Source: Photorhabdus namnaonensis
Lineage (GTDB): Bacteria; Pseudomonadota; Gammaproteobacteria; Enterobacterales; Enterobacteriaceae
Assembly: GCF_001684335.1 (NCBI RefSeq)
Contig: NZ_LOIC01000063.1
Span: forward strand, 60,485-124,484
Direction: 5' to 3'
Length of the DNA stretch: 64,000 nt
Both the position numbers and the translations under genes were made by a program. Positions 51,443 to 59,124 of this stretch are shown here, piece after piece. The notes below the pieces were generated by a model. It did no database searches. It had not been told where the DNA came from and saw only the letters and a program-made list of their open reading frames with translations. Within the stretch, counting starts at the first letter, position 1, and every line of letters starts with the position of its first letter.

Positions 51443-51868
51443 ATGGCAATACGTCTTAATGAAGATTTGGACGATAGCGGCGAATTGCACGAAATCAACG
51501 TCACACCATTTATTGACGTGATGTTGGTGCTATTGATTATCTTCATGGTAGCAGCGCCACTGGCAACCGTTGATATTAAAGTGGATCTACCTGCATCGTC
51601 GGCAAAACCGCAGCCGCGTCCAGAAAAACCGGTATTCTTAACGGTTAAGGCTGATCGCCAGCTTTATGTCGGTGATCAACAAGTCGATCATGACACTTTG
51701 GCAGCGGTATTGGATCAGACAACCCAATCTAATAAAGAAACAACCATTTTCTTTCAGGCGGATAAAACCGTGGATTATGAAACACTGATGAATGTGATGG
51801 ACTCTTTGCGTAAATCGGGCTATTTGAAAGTGGGATTGGTGGGAATGGAAGCGGTTTCATCAGGTTAA
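51443..51868 (+). CDS. exbD: Biopolymer transport protein ExbD
   Basis: 141 residues (E. coli 141). A single membrane helix carries the essential Asp in INVTPFIDVMLVLLIIFMVAAP (near residue 25), followed by a periplasmic domain. It starts three bases after exbB and forms the proton-driven motor with it. A 9-bp GC-rich hairpin (51893-51914) follows. Confidence 0.97.
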   Translation: MAIRLNEDLDDSGELHEINVTPFIDVMLVLLIIFMVAAPLATVDIKVDLPASSAKPQPRPEKPVFLTVKADRQLYVGDQQVDHDTLAAVLDQTTQSNKETTIFFQADKTVDYETLMNVMDSLRKSGYLKVGLVGMEAVSSG

Positions 51869-51892
51869 TTGCCACGGATTGCTCCACTAAAT

Positions 51893-51914
51893 AACCGCGC
51901 TGGAGAGCGCGGTT
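51893..51914 (+). terminator. Hairpin downstream of exbD
   Basis: AACCGCGCT and AGCGCGGTT form a perfect 9-bp stem with a 4-base loop. It lacks a strong U-run but is placed as the exbBD end and can also serve the convergent gene. Confidence 0.6.
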
Positions 51915-51975
51915 AAGATTTAAGGTGATAATTGGTTTGTGTAATGAAGCTTAATTTGATCAGAGTGGAAAGTGA

Positions 51976-53091
51976 TCATGCTATTCTTGATCGAAATGAA
52001 AACATCGAGATGACGTTTGCAGAATTTGTCTGATTATTAAGCTCATAAAGTGAATTATCGTTAGCCAGTTCAAGCAGCATTGGCACTGTAATTTTTAAAC
52101 GCTTTGCTAATGCTTCAATATCAATACAAACATCATTAATAAGCACTTTTATTGCTCGATGAAATAATTCAGGTTTTTCATGGGGAATAAGATAATCCTC
52201 TTTTTCCTCAATAGCTTCTCCCTTACGTTTAAGCCCCAAAAAAGCCGTTTTGTATTGCGTATCGGTTAAAAGAGAAAGCTGATGTGCCCGATAAATAATT
52301 GCTGCTTTACTCACTTTCCAGGTTAACTTGAACTCGCTTAGACCTCGCCAATTGATTCTCCCGCCTATCGGGGCAGGGAAATATTTAGCCATTGCACTTC
52401 GTGGTAAAAGTAGGGCAGAGGCAAATTGGTTGGCTTGAGATTCGGTTATTCTGTCACCAGTAGATATTCCGCCGTGTAGCACAAGATGTCCAATTTCATA
52501 TGCAATATCAAACCGTTGTCGGCAGGATGATTTCTTGGCTGTATTTCTGACAATGAAAGGTCTATCTAATGGAACGGATAACGCGTCAACATCATCAGAT
52601 ACTGAGTCAAATGAGGTGACAAATGCACCTAGCTTTTCAGCCAAGCGAGTCACATTTTCAATTGGCCCAAACTCTAATCCCCAATCAATCCGACATTTTT
52701 CTGCTGCTCGTTCAACTTCTTCCGAGGAATTTGCTTTTAATTCAGGAAATAACACTGGGGGTAAATTTAAGTTTTCTTCAAAAACAACAATTAATCGTCT
52801 ATATAACTCAGCCTTTGCAAGTGCTGCTAATTTTGTTGCTACTCTGATTGCGCTGCGTTTACGGAAATGAACAATCTCCTCGTTCACAGGAGATTGTACT
52901 TGGGTTTCAAAAAACGCAGGAGTAACCTGCAATACAGTCGCTAATTCATTAGAAAGTTCATTAGTGGGCACAGCAAAGCCGGATTCCAGCCGCTGAATAT
53001 ATTGGCGGGTTTTATTAACCCGCTCAGCCACTTGCTCAAGAGATAGCTCGTGATACAGACGAGCTAATCGCAAATTAGAACCATTGAACAC
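51976..53091 (-). CDS. HTH-XRE and ImmA/IrrE-like protein with altered zinc motif
   Basis: 371 residues. The N-terminal Cro/XRE helix-turn-helix (about 5-60: LSLEQVAERVNKTRQYIQRLESG) is followed by a peptidase-like ImmA/IrrE domain (about 150-290) with RQRFDIAYEIGH and the family ESQANQFASALLLP. The HExxH zinc motif reads YEIGH here: Tyr198 replaces the first His (codon at 52498-52500). So it may bind without cutting. Such proteins regulate mobile elements or DNA-damage genes. It stands alone in an accessory zone after exbD, without a partner gene. Confidence 0.85.
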   Translation of the reverse strand: MFNGSNLRLARLYHELSLEQVAERVNKTRQYIQRLESGFAVPTNELSNELATVLQVTPAFFETQVQSPVNEEIVHFRKRSAIRVATKLAALAKAELYRRLIVVFEENLNLPPVLFPELKANSSEEVERAAEKCRIDWGLEFGPIENVTRLAEKLGAFVTSFDSVSDDVDALSVPLDRPFIVRNTAKKSSCRQRFDIAYEIGHLVLHGGISTGDRITESQANQFASALLLPRSAMAKYFPAPIGGRINWRGLSEFKLTWKVSKAAIIYRAHQLSLLTDTQYKTAFLGLKRKGEAIEEKEDYLIPHEKPELFHRAIKVLINDVCIDIEALAKRLKITVPMLLELANDNSLYELNNQTNSANVISMFSFRSRIA

Positions 53092-53338
53092 TTGTCACCT
53101 ACTTGTTATTGCGCTTGTTTTCTCTGGATTTATCAGGCACCGCAGCACTGATAGGATCCAATTCGATTGTTACCGCAGATGGCGGTGTGTTGTCTGTAGA
53201 ATGCAGTACAGATATTTTGCTGTTATCGTAAGTCCATTGAGACAACATTATTTCTACTGGTTAATACCGTGATACCAGTTATCTTCTGGCTGGTGGCAAT
53301 CTATCGCAAAAGATGGCTTGGGACGTAGTGTGTAAAAA
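53092..53338. other. Gap between ImmA-like gene and MFS gene
   Basis: No supported gene. A short open frame near the left end lacks a ribosome site. It should contain the promoter of the HTH-ImmA-like gene. Confidence 0.4.
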
Positions 53339-54529
53339 TCATATTTGCTTTCTGTTATTTGAGCTAAACAGGACCACCAGAGCAGCTAATAATGCGCATC
53401 CACCACCGCTGAAAGCGATACCATACCAAGAAAAATGCCATGCCGCGACAGCTCCCAAAGAGGAACCTATTGCGCCACCGGCGAAATAGCAGGTCATAAA
53501 TACGGTATTAAGCCGACTACGGGCATCAGGTAATAATGTATATAACCGTGTTTGATTTGCCACTAAACCCGCTCTGCTGCCAAGATCTAGCAGAATAATA
53601 CCAACGAATAAAAATAGAATACTGTGGCTCGTGCCGCTAATTAGGCACAAAGCTAGTGTTACTAATAAAGCGCCTGCGGCAACAATTGCCTTTCCACCGA
53701 AGTGATCTGTCAACGAACCTATTATTGGTGAAGCTAGCATTCCTACAATGCCCGTCAAACCAAAAAGACCGGCGATATCACTCCCCCATCCGTAAGGTGG
53801 TTGGGAAAGTAATAAGGCCAGCGACCCCCACAGCGTATTAAAAGCGGCGAACAGTAAAAAACCGGATAATGCGGCCTCACGCAAAAGGGGGTGTTGTTTT
53901 ATTAACTTACCGAGTGAAATAAGAAGTTGGCTGTAATTCATCGTGTGTGGTGTTTCTATTTCTGGCAACACAAACCAGATAAGAAAAAATAGACATATAT
54001 CGATTAAAGCTGCCAATATAAACATTTCACGCCAGCCGAAATGCTCTCCGACCGCACCACTCAATGCCCTGGCAAGCAGTGCGCCGGCGAAAAGGCCACT
54101 CATCAGACTTCCTACCGCCCGGCCACGCTTTTCTGGTATTACCCAACCGGACACGGCGGGAATAATGATTTGTGCTGAAATAGAAGTTAGCCCCATAATC
54201 AGGCTACTTGTCAGAAGACATGTAAAATTTGGTGCTGTGGCACATAAGATAAGGCTGATTATATTGCCGATTAAGAGGCAGAAAACCAGTTTGCGACGAC
54301 TTAGTGTATCTCCAAGCGGCCCAAAAAAGAGAAGCCCCGTCGCATAGCCGATCTGCGTTAGTGTCGCGATCCAGCCGGATATTGAACCATTAACGTTAAA
54401 ACTTGTCCCAATTATTGGCAATAATGGTTGATTATAATAAATATTCGCTACAGCAAAACCACAAGCAGCGGATAATAAGATAAGAGAAACGGAAGAAATA
54501 GGATTTGGTTTTATTGCTGTATTTGACAT
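53339..54529 (-). CDS. Major facilitator superfamily transporter (drug exporter type)
   Basis: About 396 residues from ATG 54529; an ATG five codons upstream is possible. Twelve membrane helices are expected, with MFS motif A in GDTLSRRKLVFC near 78-89 and a second-half copy TDHFGGKAIVAAG. The pattern AVANIYYNQPLLPIIGTSF resembles exporters such as YnfM/AraJ-type proteins. It is divergent from a LysR regulator, the usual layout for a regulated exporter. Substrate unknown. Confidence 0.88.
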   Translation of the reverse strand: MSNTAIKPNPISSVSLILLSAACGFAVANIYYNQPLLPIIGTSFNVNGSISGWIATLTQIGYATGLLFFGPLGDTLSRRKLVFCLLIGNIISLILCATAPNFTCLLTSSLIMGLTSISAQIIIPAVSGWVIPEKRGRAVGSLMSGLFAGALLARALSGAVGEHFGWREMFILAALIDICLFFLIWFVLPEIETPHTMNYSQLLISLGKLIKQHPLLREAALSGFLLFAAFNTLWGSLALLLSQPPYGWGSDIAGLFGLTGIVGMLASPIIGSLTDHFGGKAIVAAGALLVTLALCLISGTSHSILFLFVGIILLDLGSRAGLVANQTRLYTLLPDARSRLNTVFMTCYFAGGAIGSSLGAVAAWHFSWYGIAFSGGGCALLAALVVLFSSNNRKQI

Positions 54530-54708
54530 GGGAACTCTCAGCATTTCAGCATTTGGCCGGAATTATGATGAAATGATTCTGGCATTATCTTGAGAGCGTG
54601 GGAATAAAGAGAGCGAACGAAATTGTTTTGCATAGAATGCAAAAATAATAGCGATACCAGATATTGTGTATTATTTGTAATATATGAAATGTATAGGTAA
54701 AAATTGCG

Positions 54709-55602
54709 ATGAAAGATTTATTACGTACCGATATGCTAACAACATTCATTCATGTTGTCCGCTCACAGAGTTTTTCTGCCGTTGCTCGTTTGCAAGGTAT
54801 GGCTGCATCCTCTATCACACGTCAGATAGACAACCTTGAACAGGTGTTAGAGACAAAACTATTCTTTCGCTCTACCCGCGGTTTATCGCTGACTGACGCA
54901 GGGGAGATTTTGTTTTCAAGGGCGCAAGGTATTATCAATGATCTTGTTGATGTTCAGGCTGAGTTAGCGGCGTTGAATGGCGAACCGCAAGGGGCATTAC
55001 GTGTAGCTTGCCTGCCAACGTTTGGACGTCAACATATTATTCCGATGCTAGCAGAACTATTCACTCGATATCCTAAAATTCGGGTTGAACTTGATCAAAC
55101 AGAACGTTTGACTGATCCGGTCAGGGATCGTCTCGATATAGTTATTCGTATTGGTGAGTTAAAGGACAGCACACTTTATTCCAAACGTATCGCCACACAA
55201 ACTTGGATTATTTGTGCCAGCCCAGGCTATATTCAAAGGCATGGAACACCGACAACACTTACTGAACTGGGTGAGCACTATTTGCTTGATAAACATCATG
55301 ACCCCGCAGGTATTTGCTGGTCACGCTATCGCAGTGTTATTAACTTCAACGATGATAACAGGATCTTTCGCAGTGATGACTTTGAAACATTGAGAATGGC
55401 CGCAGTGAGTGGATTTGGAATAGCGCTTCTGCCTAATTGGGTGGTATCAGCAGATATTCGTTCTGAAAAACTTATTCCTCTATTTGATGATCCAGATGGA
55501 CGTAAAGAAGATATTTATTTACTGCGGGCGCTTGCTCACCCGCCAGCAAAATTAACCGTATTTATGTCGTTATTGCAAAAGAGGCTTGCCAAGACGATCT
55601 AA
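54709..55602 (+). CDS. LysR-type transcriptional regulator
   Basis: 297 residues. The N-terminal winged helix-turn-helix has FIHVVRSQSFSAVARLQGMAASSITRQIDNLE and RSTRGLSLTDAG. The C-terminal effector-binding domain is of full length, with the late GFGIALLPNWVV segment of the CrgA/DhcR-like subgroup. It is divergent from the MFS gene (179 bases) and probably controls it. Its last 88 bases recur at 58650-58737. Confidence 0.92.
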   Translation: MKDLLRTDMLTTFIHVVRSQSFSAVARLQGMAASSITRQIDNLEQVLETKLFFRSTRGLSLTDAGEILFSRAQGIINDLVDVQAELAALNGEPQGALRVACLPTFGRQHIIPMLAELFTRYPKIRVELDQTERLTDPVRDRLDIVIRIGELKDSTLYSKRIATQTWIICASPGYIQRHGTPTTLTELGEHYLLDKHHDPAGICWSRYRSVINFNDDNRIFRSDDFETLRMAAVSGFGIALLPNWVVSADIRSEKLIPLFDDPDGRKEDIYLLRALAHPPAKLTVFMSLLQKRLAKTI

Positions 55603-55619
55603 TCTTGGCAGAAAGATAA

Positions 55620-56822
55620 TTAAATCCTTTCAATGATCATTGCGATGCCTTGCCCAACACCAATGCACATGGTACATAAAGCCAATTTTCCTTGTTGCCG
55701 ATGTAGTTGATAGACCGCATTTGCCAAAATTCTCCCCCCAGATGCCCCTAGTGGGTGGCCTAGAGAAATAGCTCCTCCATTACAGTTAACATGAGGAGCA
55801 TCCCATCGAATATTAAGTTCTTTCATTACGGCTAGGGCTTGTGCAGCAAATGCTTCATTGATTTCGATAATATCCATATCTTCAATTTTTGCTTTGGACA
55901 TAGCTAAGGCTTTTTTGACTGCGGGAACTGGTCCTATTCCCATAATTTCAGGGTGAACTCCTGCTGTTGCTGTAACAAGAATTTTTGCTAGAGGTTTTAG
56001 CTGATATTTATCACATGCTATTTTGCTGGCAATCAATAGGGCACTGGCACCATCATTAATTCCAGAGGAGTTTCCAGCAGTAATTGTTCCCTCTTTTTTC
56101 ACGATTGGCCGTAATGTGGTTAGTGCCTCTAATGATGTTTGCCTTGGATGTTCGTCTTTGGAAAAGATCATTGTATCACTGGCTTTTCCTGGAAGAATAA
56201 CGGGGATAATCTCATCCTTGAAAAATCCATTCTCCTGTGCGAGTGATGTTCGTAGTTGACTTTGTAAAGCAAATTTATCCTGCTCCTGTCTTGAAATAGA
56301 GTAACGTTCAGCAAGATTTTCTGCGGTTTCAGGCATTGTGTGGACACCATATATTGCTTTCATTCGAGGGTTGATAAACCTCCATCCCATCGTTGTGTCT
56401 TCAATTTCCATATTTCTGGCAAAGCTTTTATGTGCTTTCCCCATGACATAGGGAGCTCTTGTCATGCTTTCTACTCCCCCTGCAATTATTAAATCTGCTT
56501 CACCTGATTTGATGGTTCTTGCCGCCATAGCAACAGCGTCAAGCCCAGATCCACAGAGTCTGTTGATGGTTGTACCAGGTACTTGTTCAGACAAGCCAGC
56601 CAGCAGTAATGCCATTCGTGCGACATTGCGATTATCTTCTCCAGATTGATTTGCACATCCAAGAATTACGTCATTAATGTATATACTTTCTAATTGGGGA
56701 TGTCTTGTCAAAAGCCCTTGAATAGTTAGTGCTGCTAGATCATCGGCACGGACCTGAGATAATGATCCATCATATTTTCCAAATGGGGTTCTTACTGCAT
56801 CACATATATAAGCTTCTATCAT
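55620..56822 (-). CDS. Acetyl-CoA acyltransferase (thiolase)
   Basis: About 400 residues from ATG 56822 (a TTG five codons upstream is less likely). It is a biosynthetic/degradative thiolase of the PcaF/PaaJ/AtoB group: nucleophile Cys90 in TINRLCGSG, GGVESMTRAPYVM, His in GGAISLGHPLGASGGR and the C-terminal CMCIGVGQG. No other fatty acid or aromatic degradation genes are near. It is downstream of, and co-oriented with, a thioester reductase (60 bases), so the pair may make a reduced C-C condensation product. Substrate unknown. Confidence 0.9.
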   Translation of the reverse strand: MIEAYICDAVRTPFGKYDGSLSQVRADDLAALTIQGLLTRHPQLESIYINDVILGCANQSGEDNRNVARMALLLAGLSEQVPGTTINRLCGSGLDAVAMAARTIKSGEADLIIAGGVESMTRAPYVMGKAHKSFARNMEIEDTTMGWRFINPRMKAIYGVHTMPETAENLAERYSISRQEQDKFALQSQLRTSLAQENGFFKDEIIPVILPGKASDTMIFSKDEHPRQTSLEALTTLRPIVKKEGTITAGNSSGINDGASALLIASKIACDKYQLKPLAKILVTATAGVHPEIMGIGPVPAVKKALAMSKAKIEDMDIIEINEAFAAQALAVMKELNIRWDAPHVNCNGGAISLGHPLGASGGRILANAVYQLHRQQGKLALCTMCIGVGQGIAMIIERI

Positions 56823-56882
56823 AATTATTTTCTTCAATTTATATAGCTTTACGACTATAGCTATAGAAAGGTGGTTTATTGA

Positions 56883-58040
56883 TTAGCTAACTAAGCATTT
56901 GGCTACATGGTTTTCAATTATTGGTGATGGAATAAATTCCTGTTCAATAAGATAATCAATATAAGTTTTTAGCAGGTCGTATTTAACCATTGGGAAGTTA
57001 ATAGTTTCTTTTATGCAAATTTTATCTGTCTGTTCATAGTGAAATTTCTTAATTTCACGACCAAAACGCAAGATCTTTTCGTGAGCTTCAGGAACACCGT
57101 AAAGAGAAAAAAGCCTGTATAGTGGGCTATTTTCACCATCTTGCAGTAATTTTTTCTGCCATTCATAGAATTCTAAAAACTCGATCCTATAACCGTAGCT
57201 CTTTAACCAATTTATGATTTCGCTCCAGTGGATTAATTCCTTATAGTTAAATAGATTGAAGACATGTCCTCCCTCCTTAGAAAATATTGGTAGGTTCATG
57301 AATTCAACTGTTTTATCTATTGGTGTAAGATGAATAGTACGATTCAGAATCGGGGCATATCCCATTTGGATACAACTTTTAATAAAAAGCATGAACTGAT
57401 TATCTTTATATAGTGAAATCCCTGTTTTACTGTGACCTGAAACGTAGCCTAGACGAAAAATATTTGTTTTACCACCACTGTTATGATGCTCTCTTAAAAT
57501 CTTTTCAGCTTCCCATTTAGATAAAAGATATCCCATATCTGAAAATAGTGGTTTGCTATCAGGAAAGTTCTCAACATATTCTCCGTTACTATCCAGAGCT
57601 ACTGCTGATCCTAGGGTGGAAACAAAATTTACTATTTTATTTTTCCCTATTTTAGATAGTTCCACGATGTCTCTAACACTATCAACATTAGCGCTTTTAA
57701 GAGTGTCATAAGGCTTGATATGGTTCACTCTCGCTGCGATATGATGGATAATATCAATTTCATTTGATAAATATATCCACATTTCAGGAGCAAGGCCAAG
57801 ATTGGGTTTTGTAATGTCTCCTTCTATTATTTCTACCTTTGATGAATCTCTTAGGTTGTATTTATATTCTATCGAGAATTTTTTGTATGCATCCTCAATC
57901 CTTCTGATTGGATTGAGGCTATCAACCTTGCGAATTATGACAAAGATCTTACCGTATGATCTTGTTTTTATTAATTCGTCAAGCATGTATGCACCGATAA
58001 AGCCTGTTGCTCCGGTTAATAAAACATTTTGCTCTTTCAT
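56883..58040 (-). CDS. Stand-alone thioester reductase-like (Male_sterile/NAD-binding 4) protein
   Basis: About 385 residues from ATG 58040, which has AGGA seven bases upstream. An extended short-chain dehydrogenase fold: NAD(P) motif TGATGFIGAYML near 10-21, VSTLGSAVALD with catalytic Ser/Thr, GYLLSKWEAEKIL carrying the YxxxK pair near 168-172, and IFRLGYVSGHSKTG. This matches thioester reductase (R) domains that release NRPS or PKS products as aldehydes or alcohols, here without carrier or adenylation domains. It is AT-rich compared with its neighbours, a sign of transfer. Confidence 0.8.
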   Translation of the reverse strand: MKEQNVLLTGATGFIGAYMLDELIKTRSYGKIFVIIRKVDSLNPIRRIEDAYKKFSIEYKYNLRDSSKVEIIEGDITKPNLGLAPEMWIYLSNEIDIIHHIAARVNHIKPYDTLKSANVDSVRDIVELSKIGKNKIVNFVSTLGSAVALDSNGEYVENFPDSKPLFSDMGYLLSKWEAEKILREHHNSGGKTNIFRLGYVSGHSKTGISLYKDNQFMLFIKSCIQMGYAPILNRTIHLTPIDKTVEFMNLPIFSKEGGHVFNLFNYKELIHWSEIINWLKSYGYRIEFLEFYEWQKKLLQDGENSPLYRLFSLYGVPEAHEKILRFGREIKKFHYEQTDKICIKETINFPMVKYDLLKTYIDYLIEQEFIPSPIIENHVAKCLVS

Positions 58041-58189
58041 AATCACTTCCTCACTATACGTAACTCTCTATAATCTATTCTTTTTTTTATTTTTTGAATA
58101 TGTATTTTATGTATAAGTGATTTGCGAAAAATGCAAATCTGCATTGAGCTAATTTTGGAGGTTATTAGATTATTGTTTGGTAATCTTTT
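58041..58189. other. AT-rich leader of the reductase gene
   Basis: It contains the likely promoter of the reductase-thiolase pair on the - strand. Poly-T/A stretches are frequent. No separate gene is seen. Confidence 0.4.
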
Positions 58190-58252
58190 GTTATCAGTTA
58201 TCAGTTATCAGTTATCAGTTATCAGTTATCAGTTATCAGTTATCAGTTATCA
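58190..58252. repeat. Nine tandem copies of the heptamer GTTATCA
   Basis: Exactly nine perfect 7-bp units in 63 bases, not inside any gene, about 150 bases upstream of the thioester reductase start. Perfect short tandem repeats change copy number by slippage, so length may vary between strains. Confidence 0.95.
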
Positions 58253-58649
58253 TATTAATATTGCGATTTATATTGATATGGAGAAGTAGCGTTGTGATTT
58301 TTATTTATTTTACCCTATAAAATTAGAACAATTCGGACAATTATCTATTATCGACCGGATTAAACCCTATATTATTGAACATTTTTTCTGAAAAATACTT
58401 TATAATCCTAAAAAGAAAAATAACACAGAAAGCTTTGTTTAAATATGTTTGTAAAAAGTTGGAAACGGGCGGTTATGTGACTAAGAATTTTTATTCTTTA
58501 CTGATTAAATGAGAAGTTATTGTATCAACTCTATTGGGAGAGGGAACTGTATTACCACATGGATTATTGGTGCAATAAAACCGTGGTGGTAACAATATTG
58601 GTCCCGGACGGCATTGAGTGGAACAAAGAGAAAATAGAGATGGCAAATA
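58253..58649. other. AT-rich gap without recognisable gene
   Basis: About 400 bases between the heptamer repeat and the LysR remnant. Short frames only; nothing recognised. Confidence 0.5.
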
Positions 58650-58737
58650 TTATTTACTACGGGCGCTTGCTCGCACGCTAGCAAAATTAACCGTATTTAT
58701 GTCGTTATTGCAAAAGAGTCTTGCTGAGATTATTTAG
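58650..58737 (+). pseudogene. Remnant of a LysR gene 3' end (second copy)
   Basis: These 88 bases align without gaps to the last 88 bases of the LysR gene (55515-55602), 77 identical by eye. The inner 39 bases are identical. The frame gives YLLRALA...KLTVFMSLLQKSLAEII and a TAG at 58735. The thiolase/reductase pair lies between the two copies in direct orientation. It is either a duplication scar or the leftover of a paralogous regulator. Confidence 0.85.
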
Positions 58738-58937
58738 TCGAATTCTCCTGATTATATATTAATGATTTTATGCGATATTATTTAATATAACTCACTATAT
58801 GATTTTATTGGGTGTTTTTTACTGTTGTTATTAATATCAACTCCTTATTAAATAATTGGTTATTTGGTGCTTATTTGGTTAAATAAATCACAGAATCGAT
58901 TATTTTCATAAATAATTATATCTATGTGATTGTTGAT

Positions 58938-58946
58938 TGCTATAAT
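58938..58946 (+). promoter_or_regulatory. Extended -10 promoter of the first GH39-like gene
   Basis: TGCTATAAT is a perfect extended -10 element. No good -35 is present, as usual for this class. Transcription from here would give a leader of about 170 bases that is conserved in the downstream paralogue. Confidence 0.5.
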
Positions 58947-59124
58947 GAATTAAAATTAACAGAAGGTAATTTTAAGATACAGTTAAAAATGATATTTAAC
59001 TATTCTCTAACTATTCTATTCATTTATTGTTGTTGAGTTGTCAGAGAAATATATTTATTCTCTGGTATTATTCTTGTTTATATAAATGTCATTTATTAAT
59101 GAATATAGAGGATAGAAGTTTATT

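Noticed and set aside
53084..53272. 62-codon + strand frame upstream of the ImmA-like gene
   Set aside because: It overlaps the start of that gene on the other strand and has no ribosome site; residue pattern is not protein-like.
58190..58252. Heptamer array as a CRISPR array
   Set aside because: The units are contiguous and identical with no spacers, so it is a simple tandem repeat.
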